DNA of 64,000 nt from NCBI GenBank assembly GCA_900660155.1, contig CABFPE010000448.1, positions 423,441 through 487,440 of the forward strand. The letters are read 5' to 3'. A program made the translations under genes and the position numbers. The notes under the pieces are model-generated. The model had not been told where the DNA came from. It made no database searches and was given only the letters and a program-made list of their open reading frames with translations. Shown here piece by piece: positions 36,715-46,889 of this stretch. This stretch comes from Hofstenia miamia (lineage: Eukaryota; Xenacoelomorpha; Acoela; Hofsteniidae). How positions within the stretch are numbered: position 1 is the first letter of the stretch; each line of letters opens with the position of its first letter.

Positions 36715-37145
36715 TAAAATTTGCTTCCTAGCCATGATTTATCAGAAATATATTTTTAAATGATTTTTAAAAGATTTCAATTTTTCAATATTTTTAATTT
36801 CTTTAGATAGCGAATTCCAGGTTTGAATGGCGATATTAATGAAGGATTTCTTTAAAAATTTTTTATCTTGAATTCTATTAATGAGTAAATTCCGGTATTT
36901 TAATCATATAAGGTGGTAGGTTTTTGATTAGCTTGAAGAATGTCATAAGGGTATTATTTAATATGACTAGATGTTTTGGAAAGTGAATTAACCTAGAAAT
37001 GCAGTGCTTAGTTTTCGATTAGATTTTCGTGAAATATTTAATGAGCATTTCAATTGAATATCAAGTTTTTTATAAAGCATATCGCTTAGGCCAGTAAATA
37101 AAATGTTTTTGTAATTAAGGTGACTCATAATAAAACACATGGACT
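36715..37145 (-). pseudogene. LINE C-terminal relic, minus strand
   Basis: Reading leftwards: SHLNYKNILFTGLSDMLYKK (near 37130-37070) and, after frameshifts, FLKKSFINIAIQTWNSLSKE followed by FKNHLKIYF near 36870-36750. The tWNsL and FK-x2-L patterns are the usual LINE C-terminus. Several stops; not functional. Confidence 0.6.
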
Positions 37146-37689
37146 AGTTATCATTTGCGCACTACTACAAAAAATACTATGTGCATATCGTAAGCATATT
37201 TTTGCTGACGTCAGCTTTTTGCAGCATGAGCTCAAAATTATGCAATTTCTTATTTTTGCGACCTGAGATACAAATTGTACTTACTGCACAATACCTTTAT
37301 TCTCTTTCTGCTACCGAAATTGAAACAAAAATGCATAATCTTGGCTAAACGAGCTAACTATCAACAAAAAGATTTCTCATAAAAATATGTAAGGACGACC
37401 ACCTGACAAATTCGCCATAAACACTTTTCTGCAAAGATATTGACACAATTTTTTCAGGAAATGGATAAAATTTAATTTCATGCAAGGAAAATTTGCAGTA
37501 AGACTTCAACTACTCACAATACTGATTTTTTTAAAGATATTTATTTGGGATAGAATTTTGCAACTACTTATAAAATTAGGGCTACTATATTTAATTTTTT
37601 TTTGTAAGATATTAAAGATTTATTAATCAACGTTTAATAACAAACATCAAATAATGAACAAATGAGTTTCAAAAAAGCGCATGTTAAAA
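37146..37689. other. no gene recognised
   Basis: AT-rich spacer between LINE relics; nothing recognised. Confidence 0.45.
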
Positions 37690-38005
37690 CCAATATCAAG
37701 AAGCTTTGTTTTCTACAGGAATATATGAGGCAAATTCCAATTCATCAGTTAATTCCACAGTGCCAACATTAAAACGATCTTAAACTTGATTTAAAATCAC
37801 AGCATCTTCAGGCTAGAAACGAATGTGATTGGCAATCATTTACTACAATAACTACCGACATATGCAACCCCTTTTTAGCCAAATATGTCTTCTATACTTC
37901 TTTTCTCATCAGAAAACCACTGAATGTTATCCGCGATCAAATGTCGATTAGCACAACCTGAAAAAGTCGCAATGAGAACACCTTCGACATAAACCTGTTT
38001 AGAAA
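37690..38005 (-). pseudogene. decayed conserved coding fragment, family unknown
   Basis: Directly next to the stop of the reverse transcriptase gene, the minus strand encodes VYVEGVLIATFSGCANRHLI and DNIQWFSDEKRSIEDIFG, a stop, then KGVAYVGSYCSK. After a frameshift comes DRFNVGTVELTDELEFASYI. An acceptor-like TTTCTAAACAG precedes it. The pattern of stops and frameshifts between sensible coding blocks shows a dead gene. I do not recognise the family. It may be a piece of another mobile element into which the retroelement inserted. Confidence 0.45.
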
Positions 38006-40945
38006 TTACAACAAAGTAAAGATTTCGTCCATGCGTTCTTGTTTATCTAAAGTCCCTAGTACACAAGCGGCATTATGTTGAATAATTATCGATGTTATTG
38101 ATTGATACAGAAATTCTTTTGCTCGTTTATCGCCAGATATATTTACAAGTTTGTCTCCTAGATCTTTCAAAAAACTTTTCGTCGAAGGTCCGCAATTTCC
38201 TTGAGTATCGAAAGCAAGGGGTTGGAACAAGTAGCCGCTATTGGATATGTCGGTATACTTTGCAGCTTTGTGTTCCTCGGCCTCTTTGATATGATTAACG
38301 TCCTGACAAATGCGACTAGGCGCCAGTGAATCCACAACGGTGACGTCCCACATGAGAGATTGTCTGCGAGACCAGGGTATTAAGGTCATTCCGTCTGGTC
38401 GTTTCCCATCGCTTCGACATAAACCTGGTGGCTCTAAAACAGAATTGTAACCGGCAGTACCTATTGTGCGTTTAAAAAAATCATTTAGGTGACTATGTCG
38501 GCTAAACCTGCCAGCACTCTTCTTGCAAGATAAACCATGGGTACCTAATTCATCAACAGGTGTTTCACATGAACAAATATGTTTTTCACAAATTTTAGAG
38601 CCCGTACGTAGAGCAAAACTAATTCTAAATTGAGCGTCAGTACATTTTAAACCCAGAGATTTTGATGGCAGTGCATTCAACCAGGAACCTTGAAATTTGC
38701 CTTTAAAGGCGGTTAATCTTTTTTTATTGTATTCGTTGCATCCGGAAATGATGTCACTGAAAATTTTTTCATGTACCGGTTCCAGCCAATCCTTTTGAAA
38801 AGGTGAGCCACAGGGTAAAACAGTGGAGTACACTTGGTTTTGCCATGCACAGAGGGCTGAATTAGAATAAATGTCGGGAAATGTCTTTCCATGCAATATA
38901 TTGCTTATTAGTTTGAAAGATCCAGTCACAGACGCTAAATAAGCTGAAGGGGCAATATTTACAACGGAGGGGATACCCATTCCACTAAGACGTACGGGTA
39001 GCTGTATTTGCATGGAGGCGAGAGAATTTAACCCAATGTTGCATGTCTTTTTCAAACATTCAATTAGACATTGATCAAATTTAATTAAAATTTCCTTTTT
39101 AAGAAAACAAGGAGCAGTCCTCAAAAAATAGTTCATCTTAGGCACATGTAAACAATTTTTTAAAAGAAAAAAAGCATAATGTGTGTCAATTTTTTCCAAA
39201 TTTTTAGCCATATTAGAGAAAGTATTAAGTTTCTCTGATAAACAATTCTCAACAGCCTTATCTCCAATTGGTGCCCCAAGGATAACTAAGTCCTTTATTT
39301 CGGTTTCACTTACGCCAGGGCATACTTCGTAGAATTCTTGCATGATTTTTTTCTTTTTCCCATTAACAGGTGAACCTAAAAAGACAATTTCACACTTGCT
39401 AGGGTTAACAGATAGACCAATTTTTTCCGCTTCCGTTTTGAGATAACTGTACGTAGCAATGACTTTCTCATAATTGTCTGCAAAGTTGCCGTCATCAAGG
39501 TACCAAACGTTTAAATCACAAGAAAAATTTTGTATAATAGGATTTATTATATCTGAAAAAAGAGGAGGACCTTCAGGATCTCCTTGCTGAGCTCCTACAC
39601 TAGATAAAATTATTTGATCACCGAAAAACAGGTATGAGTTTTGTCCATAAGCGTTGTTAGTATAATTAAAAATAGCAGGATACTTTTCGTAAATGGTTAG
39701 CAGCAATTTTTCACGGTCAATACAATTAAAAGCATTTTTGAAATCAACTTTGAAAAGCACAAAATTATCGTCATCAATTGAGTTTATGTAATTCCGAACT
39801 GCATGGGCGGCTGATTCACATCCTTTCGGCACTCCATATCCAAGTTGCACATTCTTGTAGCTTGCAATACGTTCATTTTTTACTAAAAAGCCAGCACATT
39901 TAGACGCTAGCCGTCTGAAAGTGTTTCCCACGGCAATAGGTCGAACTCCTCCGTCCTTTTTATTCAAAGCAGTTAAATTAGCCCCAAAAAACACTGGTCG
40001 CACACAAACAGGCACATTACCATGAAGAATGATATTTACAAAATCAGTTAGTTTTTGTATCAAAATTGATGCTATTTCGCCATTTTTTTCGTGGATAAGA
40101 TCTTTCAAAATTTGGGGCTTCAAGCCGTCAGGGCCACCTGCAGAACCAGGAGGAAAAGAGTTAATATAATTTTTAACAGCCCCAAAATTTATTTCTGCAG
40201 AAGTTTCTAAATTTTTAAAAACCCTAACTGAATTTTTTTGAGGGTGCTTACTGAGGAGCTTGTTGTAAACATCCATGTTACACTCAGCAACAGAATCATC
40301 ACTACTAATAATACGAACAGCCCCTTTAATATCACCACTTTCAATTTTGTTTGAAATCAGTCGATTTTGCGAAATATTTTTTGATTTCTTTGGCTTATGT
40401 TTGTTTAAAGTTTCATTAACATCCACAGAGAAGGTGAAATTCTTTATTCTTTTATTCAAAATATTAGTTAAATTTGCTTTATTTTTTCCGGAACGCTCGG
40501 GTAATTTCAGTACCTTCTTAGATAAAGACATTAACTTTTGCCAATGTTCCTCAGAGTCGGGTGTTTTCAAAATATCGTTTAGGCATTTTATGAAAAGTTC
40601 AGCCAGGCATTTCAGAGAACCTTTTGGTACTCTATTTAAGGTGGGCACACGGTGTTTTATGAAGGTCAAAAAATTGTTATTAATATTTGGTTCAGAAGTA
40701 CTTAGCTTTGTAAGATGTGTTATCAGAGAGAGATCGGATAATTGCTGTGTGAGTCCCGTACTGCTCAGATCCAATGTTGGATTTGATGTGTGACTCTCGT
40801 ACTGCCCAGAACTTATCTTTGTAGGATGTGTTGTCAGGGAGAGATCGGATAACTGCTGTGTTACATTATCATCTCTGCTTATTCTCTTTATAAAATTTCC
40901 ATTTTCATCTAAACCAATTATTTCTTTTTTCTTTTTTGTTTTCAT
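38006..40945 (-). CDS. reverse transcriptase with restriction-like endonuclease (non-LTR-type)
   Basis: This is a single uninterrupted frame of 979 codons, ATG at 40945 and stop at 38006. The N-terminus is basic (KTKKKK) and carries a duplicated motif TQQLSDLSL at residues 28-36 and 66-74; no zinc finger is visible before the RT. The RT spans about residues 255-560: GPDGLKPQIL, GGVRPIAVGNTFRR, FKVDFKNAFNCIDRE (first catalytic Asp), GAQQGDPEGPPLF, then NVWYLDDGNFAD (catalytic pair, YLDD instead of the usual YADD), and LSVNPSKCEIVF. The C-terminus has a zinc-knuckle-like CSCETPVDELGTHGLSC (C-x-C-x9-H-x4-C) at about 790, then GKRPDGM and MWDVTVVD, which fit the PD and D of a PD-(D/E)XK restriction-like endonuclease as in R2/R4-type elements. 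Clade not resolved. The intact frame suggests recent activity. Confidence 0.85.
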   Translation of the reverse strand: MKTKKKKEIIGLDENGNFIKRISRDDNVTQQLSDLSLTTHPTKISSGQYESHTSNPTLDLSSTGLTQQLSDLSLITHLTKLSTSEPNINNNFLTFIKHRVPTLNRVPKGSLKCLAELFIKCLNDILKTPDSEEHWQKLMSLSKKVLKLPERSGKNKANLTNILNKRIKNFTFSVDVNETLNKHKPKKSKNISQNRLISNKIESGDIKGAVRIISSDDSVAECNMDVYNKLLSKHPQKNSVRVFKNLETSAEINFGAVKNYINSFPPGSAGGPDGLKPQILKDLIHEKNGEIASILIQKLTDFVNIILHGNVPVCVRPVFFGANLTALNKKDGGVRPIAVGNTFRRLASKCAGFLVKNERIASYKNVQLGYGVPKGCESAAHAVRNYINSIDDDNFVLFKVDFKNAFNCIDREKLLLTIYEKYPAIFNYTNNAYGQNSYLFFGDQIILSSVGAQQGDPEGPPLFSDIINPIIQNFSCDLNVWYLDDGNFADNYEKVIATYSYLKTEAEKIGLSVNPSKCEIVFLGSPVNGKKKKIMQEFYEVCPGVSETEIKDLVILGAPIGDKAVENCLSEKLNTFSNMAKNLEKIDTHYAFFLLKNCLHVPKMNYFLRTAPCFLKKEILIKFDQCLIECLKKTCNIGLNSLASMQIQLPVRLSGMGIPSVVNIAPSAYLASVTGSFKLISNILHGKTFPDIYSNSALCAWQNQVYSTVLPCGSPFQKDWLEPVHEKIFSDIISGCNEYNKKRLTAFKGKFQGSWLNALPSKSLGLKCTDAQFRISFALRTGSKICEKHICSCETPVDELGTHGLSCKKSAGRFSRHSHLNDFFKRTIGTAGYNSVLEPPGLCRSDGKRPDGMTLIPWSRRQSLMWDVTVVDSLAPSRICQDVNHIKEAEEHKAAKYTDISNSGYLFQPLAFDTQGNCGPSTKSFLKDLGDKLVNISGDKRAKEFLYQSITSIIIQHNAACVLGTLDKQERMDEIFTLL

Positions 40946-41277
40946 ATTTATTCTATATCATAGCTATCTTTTGTGATGTAAAGATTTTCAAACCATATAA
41001 GTTCCCACCATTCATATTTAATTGAAAATCAATTACTAAATCAGTAAAGTTTCAAAAGTCGGATGTCTATGGGTAGAGGCATCTGCCATACTCGGTGCAA
41101 CATTCTAATAATAACTAATGAGGCTTAATCAATGAAATAAACATGTCTTCTGAATTCTCCTTGAGGCAAACAATTAAATGTGAGTTTGATCATTTTTATG
41201 TTGTGTGAAAACGTTTTAGTAATTCCTTGCAATGCCATGATAAAAAATTGTTTTAATGTATTTAAGATGCTCTAATT
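40946..41277. other. 5' flank of the reverse transcriptase gene
   Basis: AT-rich DNA, presumably the element's 5' untranslated region plus flank. No 5' boundary could be placed. Confidence 0.4.
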
Positions 41278-41511
41278 CTAAATTTTTTTAGTCTTAAGTT
41301 TTGCAATTGCTTCGAAAATTTCCTGCCTTGTTACATATCTGAACGAAAATTGATTCGATTTTGGACAATTTCTTTTATTTCTTGACTGCAAAGGGACATA
41401 ATCGCCTTTGTGCTTTCCTAAATTAGTTAAATTCAGTGTTAAATGCATTTGCCCATTTGTTTTAGGTCTAGAGGGCTTACGAAAAGTAGTTTTCATATGA
41501 TTCTGATGCAT
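41278..41511 (-). pseudogene. LINE fragment, region before RT
   Basis: The 77-residue frame ends with FSFRYVTRQEIFEAIAKLKT, the pattern found between endonuclease and RT in CR1/Jockey-like LINEs (F-x-P-V-x3-E-V-x2-A-I-x2-L-K-S). It stops where the RT should begin. Confidence 0.5.
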
Positions 41512-41876
41512 TTTTTAATAATAATAATAATAATTTTGCACTTACAAACTTTGGATTGAATAATAGTGCATTCAACTAAAATTTACAAATTTAACTTAAA
41601 TTAAAAATGGACATTATAGCGTCTCTGCAATTCTAAAAGAGGAGGATAAGGCTAATTGCATTTTAGAGATACAGATAATCCTGTCTTCTTATTCAATTTT
41701 ATTGTGCATAATATTTTTCTTCTTTTGATGATTTCAGAGAATATGAAGCTGTCCTTTAGTCTATAACTTTTGTAAACTAAATCCCATTCACGTATATTTC
41801 TTAGTTCCTATTTTGTGAATGACGATTATTCTGGGATCAACTTTTTCAATGGGTGTGTTGGTTTTTGCATTTGTTT
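41512..41876. other. no gene recognised between LINE fragments
   Basis: AT-rich sequence including an (ATA)n tract at 41519-41536. Confidence 0.45.
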
Positions 41877-42152
41877 CTATAATCTATTACATAACATTTG
41901 CCGTAGATCATATAATGAAACACAATTTGCAGCTATCATTGCTTCAGCATATTCATAATCTCTAAACACTATTTTTAGAGCTCTTTTTTGAATTGCTTCT
42001 AATTGCTTTCTTTGTTCTTGTGTAATGCTGTTGTGCCATAATGGAGCAGCATATTCAATTGATGACCTTATTAGTAATTTATTAATGAATAATCTATATA
42101 TCCATGGACCAATTTTGTGCCTTGTGGAATGCCTGCATGCATCCTTTTCCAA
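41877..42152 (-). pseudogene. LINE fragment, C-terminal pol
   Basis: The 91-residue frame has LLIRSSIEYAAPLWHNSITQ followed by QLEAIQKRALKIVF, the usual segment after the RT core in CR1/Jockey-type LINEs (x-S-x-L-x-Y-A-x3-W then Q-x-A-x-R). It lies upstream of the fragment at 41278 on the same strand, the reverse of normal order. Confidence 0.6.
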
Positions 42153-42984
42153 TCAGAGACTGTACCGTCAGGTAGATTCTAAGTGCAATGTTATAGTTGT
42201 TTCTAGATTTTTAATAAAATGAATTTTTCCTTCAGATTTATCCTTAATATATGTCAGGTACACCATTTTAATTTTAATAAGCTGCCTAAAGCCTAATTTA
42301 CACGATGAGTTTTCCTTTATGGTTTATCTTTATTTACGAAGCAATTATCTAAATATCAGGTTCGTATTTATAACGTCAATTTTATTATGTAATTCAGCTT
42401 GCAAACATTTTTGTTGAATGGTGATTACAACAAGCAATGCCATTGCTTTACTTTAAGTTCAATTAGCTTTCCTCCAATCAGACTTTATTAAATTACAAAA
42501 CCCATAATGGATACATAATTTGGGTTAACTGATAAGTTTTCCCTTACGAGCAAATTTGTTAGGACCCGTTTAAAAACCGGTTAAGTTAGAAGAAATCAAT
42601 TCCGGTAATCTACGTAAAGTATATGTGAACGCACTGGACAAATATTTATACACAGCTTAAGTTCATTATAAGCTTTTCAAAGTATGTATTAGATTTTTGT
42701 AAATATCAAACAAACAAAATAGGTCTCACATAAGGAAAAATTGATGTTGATTTACAAAATGCATTTAAGTAGAGGCGCACATTGTCTATTTCTACATTTA
42801 AACTGGAACGCATTTACTATTCTGATTAAGGGTGTAGGCTCGGGGAGAGAGATACAGAATCAAAATAGGGCTAATATTTTGGTTGAACTTGACATGGAAA
42901 GAGAAATATTAATCAAACTATAAACTACAATATTTAAAATATACATGATTCATTTGACAATATAAAAATAGTCTATGTATGACA
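42153..42984. other. 3' flank of the transporter gene
   Basis: AT-rich DNA downstream (minus strand) of the transporter stop codon. It likely includes the 3' untranslated region; no gene recognised. Confidence 0.4.
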
Positions 42985-43154
42985 TCAGTGAAGTAAAACC
43001 GTAGAATCTTCTGCATCCTGTTTTTTGCACAATTGAATTTTTCTCACAAATAATGTATCAACACTTTCCAATGAAATACCCTTGGTCTCTGGAAGAAACA
43101 TTAAAACAATGACGAAGAATATGACACCAAATACCGCGTAAAGCAAAAACGTGC
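42985..43154 (-). CDS. SLC2A13: proton/myo-inositol cotransporter, last exon
   Basis: Reverse strand, acceptor TTTTTGTTTAG before 43154, stop TGA at 42987-42985. The exon completes a split Gly codon and encodes TFLLYAVFGVIFFVIVLMFL (transmembrane helix 12), then PETKGISLESVDTLF and a short cytoplasmic tail ending VLLH. PETKG is the signature after the last helix of sugar transporters of the major facilitator superfamily. The tail is shorter than in vertebrate HMIT proteins. It joins in phase to the exon at 52481-52329, which carries diagnostic HMIT sequence, so both belong to one gene across a 9174-bp intron. Confidence 0.85.
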
Positions 43155-43729
43155 CTAAACAAAAATAACAAGTTTCAAATAACAGTCCAAAATTGGAAAA
43201 AACCTTTAAATCCTAATACATAATGTAATTAATGAAAAAATAGCATTATACATGTATTCATTAAACAATAACACACTGTCATGAAATTCATAGCCTAAGC
43301 GCGCTTACCCCATTTAATACCTCATTACATATTGTCTGTGCTAATTTGGAAAACCGATACTCTTATACCTCAAATATTCACTGCAAACAGAGCAAAAATA
43401 TTGGTTGAATTATATTTCCACATGCACAGGTAATTGGAGAAAACATTCCAATTTTGAAACAACTAAGTCTTGTATGTAGAATAATTGATTACATTTGAAT
43501 TTTGACATCATAGCGTGGGAAACCCTCCACACTTTTAATACACACTGCTAGTCTGATTTCTGACTTTTGCAATTTACGATTAGTCAAATTATGAAATAGA
43601 AGCTGTTCTATTTAAAAATGACTATTAGTCAAACCGTTCTACCAGCTGTTCAGCAAGAAACTAGTTACTCTCTCTGTTTTCTATCCGACTTTCTTCGGAC
43701 TCAAAAAAAACAATTGCAGGCGCATTGGT

Positions 43730-44330
43730 GAGATCCAAATCGAGATATAAAGAAGTTGGCAGCAGACATTATTTCGTAGATAAACGAGCAAGCTCTCGAC
43801 TCCGTAGATCCACATGGCCCATATACCATGGCTGCATTTCTGGATCCAAGGTTCAAGGATCTAACGTTTCTCCCAGGCGGCGACCAATCCACTGCTCGAA
43901 GTGAGATCACTGAACTGTTGACAGATACCCCTGTGATTGTGGTGACCCAGTCAATGAATTATGCTGACGAAATCCAAGCATCCTACTCGTTTCTGTGCCT
44001 CGTATGAGACATTACTGCCACTTCACCTCCAGTGTCAGCATCAGGCAGCGGATCCGAGGAGTTTGCGAAGTATATTTAGTGTTCACGGTGTGTGACAACC
44101 ACACTTGGAGACCAGTGGGCCGACAAGACACACTTCCCACTACTAGAGTGAATGGCCCGGATGTTTCAAACTATCCACTTTAGCAGTGTAGCGCCGGAGA
44201 TGGTCTTCTTCAAGGCTGGCCTGATAGTTTCCAAGAAACGTACTACACTCAACACTGCACACGTCGACAAATTTGTTTTTGAAAAAAACTTCATTTTGCT
44301 ATTGCTTTTTGTTTTTGTTATGAATTGACT
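43730..44330 (+). pseudogene. hAT transposase C-terminal relic (BED/ZBED type)
   Basis: A plus-strand frame encodes DPHGPYTMAAFLDPRFKDLT near 43810-43870, the conserved AAFLDPRFK block of BED-finger hAT transposases. After stops come VAPEMVFFKAGLIVSKKRTT and a region like DKFVFEKN near 44190-44290, corresponding to the hAT dimerisation segment (S-S-x2-S-E-R-x-F-S). GAATATTCG palindromes follow at about 44380-44425. A dead fragment within the transporter's last intron. Confidence 0.65.
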
Positions 44331-44429
44331 ATTTTCACGTTACCTTTTTTTATAATATATATTTTATATAAAAACATCACCGAATATTCGAATATTTTTG
44401 TAACGAATATTCGAATATTTATTTAATAT

Positions 44430-45334
44430 TCTCAGAAACTCTAAATACGATCCCTTAAGGTCACATCAACTCTTATCAGAGACTAGCCAAAGTTCATAGA
44501 TAAATCCAAAACATTGCATACCAAAGGCATTAGAATCCTCCTCTAAGCCGTTAAATTTGAATTGTCTTCCACTCTCTGGCAAACGTCCAACGCACAGCTC
44601 ATGTTATTGGGGATCTGTCCTTTGACTATTAAGAACTGGGTGAGCTAGAGCGCTCCCTCTAAGAAAGCCCATTACCAACCCAATTACTACACATCAGATT
44701 TGCTTTTATCACATTGCTTCACCAACTTTTTGCATAGAATCCAATAAAACAACTCCGGAAAAAAATCTCGAGCCGTTTTGGAGCTATCAACCGCTAAAGT
44801 TGCAAAATTTCGCAAAATTGCATATTTTGGTTATGGACCCCAATTTTTTTTAAAGTGCAACAAACGTTAATGTATTCATAGAGATCTATTTATTACAAAG
44901 AGAATGATGTAAAAAATTTTAAATTCTGATAAAAACTGACGGAGCTATAGGCTTCAGAAATCGGCCTACTCGACTAAAAATAGCCCATTTTTCAGGTTTT
45001 TCTCATCTGGCCCATTAAATTTTAAAAATACGGGTATTCCTCTGGGTTATAAAAGATGAAGCATAAAAAGCTCTATCGAATGGTGTAGAGCATGTTAAAA
45101 TCGGACAATTACTGGCCTCTATAAAAAAGGGATTTTTACATATTTTAAGAAATGGCAATTTTAACCAATTTTGCTAAAATAGAGGCATTTATTGTTTATA
45201 GTTACAAGTCCATCTACTTAAATTGAATATATTCTTGAATCGCACTAAAAGTTTAATGTGTCCACCAAATTTCAAGTTGATATTCCAAGAACTTCTTGAG
45301 ATATTAGATGAAGATCAAATTATATATATATATA
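44430..45334. other. intronic AT-rich DNA
   Basis: No gene recognised; ends in a TA tract that served as the mariner target site. Confidence 0.45.
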
Positions 45335-45336
45335 TA

Positions 45337-46739
45337 CAGGGTGAGCAAAAAGTAACTGTGCAGCAAATCATAATCGGAGCGAATGTAAATAAATTATACA
45401 TATGTAAATTGATATATGTATAAATTATTCTGATTGGATGAACGAATATTTATAAATTATTCTGATTGGATGAACGAATATTTATAAGCAAGGCAAGTCA
45501 GATTACATTATTATTATTTTTAGTTATTAATTCAGTTATGGTCCTATCAATCGAAGAGCGTAGTTGGCTGGTGGAGCACGTTTTCAGAGCACAAGGACAT
45601 TTCACAGAGCAAGTAAAGAAAGACTTTGCTGTTGCATTCCCTGATGCCGAGGTGCCGCATCGCAATGCTGTCAATCGATTAATAACAAAGTTCCGTGAAA
45701 CTGGCACAGTGGCCGATGCACCCAGATCGGGCAGGCCAACAGTCCTCACTCAGGAGAAGGTCGGTGAAGTCGCTGAATTTGTGGCGAATAATCCCACGAC
45801 ATCCGTACGACGCTGCCAACAGGTGGTGGATATTTCATATGGTAGTGTACGCACGGCGTTGAAGGTCAATCTGAAGATGAAGCCATATAAGATGTCCTGT
45901 GTTCAACAACTGCATGACGGCAACAACGACAAACGTCTTGCCTATTGTCACTGGTTCACTAATTTCCTCGCAACACAGGGTGAGGCGATTCTTGACAACA
46001 CCTTCTATTCCGACGAAGCTTGGTTCCACCTGTCCGGCTATGTCAACAGCCAGAACAGTCGGTATTGGTCTTCGGAAAATCCTCATCAATACAACGAGAC
46101 ACCATTGCATTCTCAAAAGATTGGTGTGTGGTGCGCGATGTCTTGCCGTCGCATTATCAGCATGCTGTTCTTTACCGATACGATCAACAGCGAACGGTAC
46201 CGCACATTAATAATTGACCCATTTCTTGCTCAACTCACCCAACACGAGAAAGAGGTTAGTTATTTTCAACAGGATGGGGCAACAGCGCACACTTCCAACA
46301 CATCGCTGGACCACTTGCGGAAGGTCTTTGGTGAGAGACTAATTTCTCGCAACATATGGCCCCCAAGATCTCCTGACCTCACGCCCCCAGACTTCTTCTT
46401 ATGGGGTGCTCTCAAGGGCTGGGTGTATGCGTCCAATCCACAGTCAATCGACGAGCTCAAGAACGCTATTACTCAGCAGATATTACAGTTATCTCCAGAT
46501 ACTTTGGATAAAGTGTTCACTAACATGCTGAGGCGGATTGAGTTGTGCAAAAACGTCAATGGTGGGCATATGCAACACCTTCTATAGATGACGCATTCCC
46601 TGTTTGTTTGTTTGTTTGTTAGCAACATTTAGCTTATTCACATTTTCTATTTATTCACATTTCCTGCACCTTTTGTATGTAATGATAACATATTTTTCAG
46701 CATTATAATTTGGTGCACAGTTACTTTTTGCTCACCCTG
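45337..46739 (+). mobile_element. mariner-like element, complete
   Basis: A 1403-bp element with inverted ends CAGGGTGAGCAAAAAGTAAC at both sides; the match continues perfectly to 26 bp and then with a few mismatches to about 36 bp. TA flanks it at 45335-45336 and 46740-46741. It holds one uninterrupted transposase gene. It sits in the last intron of the transporter gene, antisense to it. Confidence 0.95.
45538..46587 (+). CDS. mariner-like transposase, intact
   Basis: A 349-codon frame starting MVLSIEERSWLVEHVFR, the usual start in this family; 24 codons upstream in frame (from 45466) are not expected to be part of it. Residues 1-110 form the two helix-turn-helix DNA-binding parts, including RFRETG-like FRETGTVADAPRSGRP. 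The catalytic domain shows YSDEAWFHLSGYVNSQNSRY (first Asp), YFQQDGATAHTS (second Asp) and PPRSPDLTPPDFFLWGALKG (third Asp, 34 residues after the second). The end GGHMQHLL is typical. No stop or frameshift, all three acidic residues present: the enzyme may be functional. It cuts and pastes the element at TA sites in the nucleus. Confidence 0.95.
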   Translation: MVLSIEERSWLVEHVFRAQGHFTEQVKKDFAVAFPDAEVPHRNAVNRLITKFRETGTVADAPRSGRPTVLTQEKVGEVAEFVANNPTTSVRRCQQVVDISYGSVRTALKVNLKMKPYKMSCVQQLHDGNNDKRLAYCHWFTNFLATQGEAILDNTFYSDEAWFHLSGYVNSQNSRYWSSENPHQYNETPLHSQKIGVWCAMSCRRIISMLFFTDTINSERYRTLIIDPFLAQLTQHEKEVSYFQQDGATAHTSNTSLDHLRKVFGERLISRNIWPPRSPDLTPPDFFLWGALKGWVYASNPQSIDELKNAITQQILQLSPDTLDKVFTNMLRRIELCKNVNGGHMQHLL

Positions 46740-46889
46740 TATTATATATATTATATATATATATATAATTTTCGACTTTGCCAACTTATTACTACTCCAT
46801 CATTATTAAAGACATTTCAATTCGGTTTCTTTAGTTAGCTGCGGAAGGAATAGGGCTTTTGAATTGTGTGCCAAACATTAAAATTTGAC

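Noticed and set aside
40275-40793. 172-codon plus-strand frame
   Set aside because: It is antisense to the reverse transcriptase gene, with no family features.
44380-44425. GAATATTCG palindromes as a regulatory site
   Set aside because: They lie at the end of a hAT relic and fit terminal or subterminal transposon sequence better.
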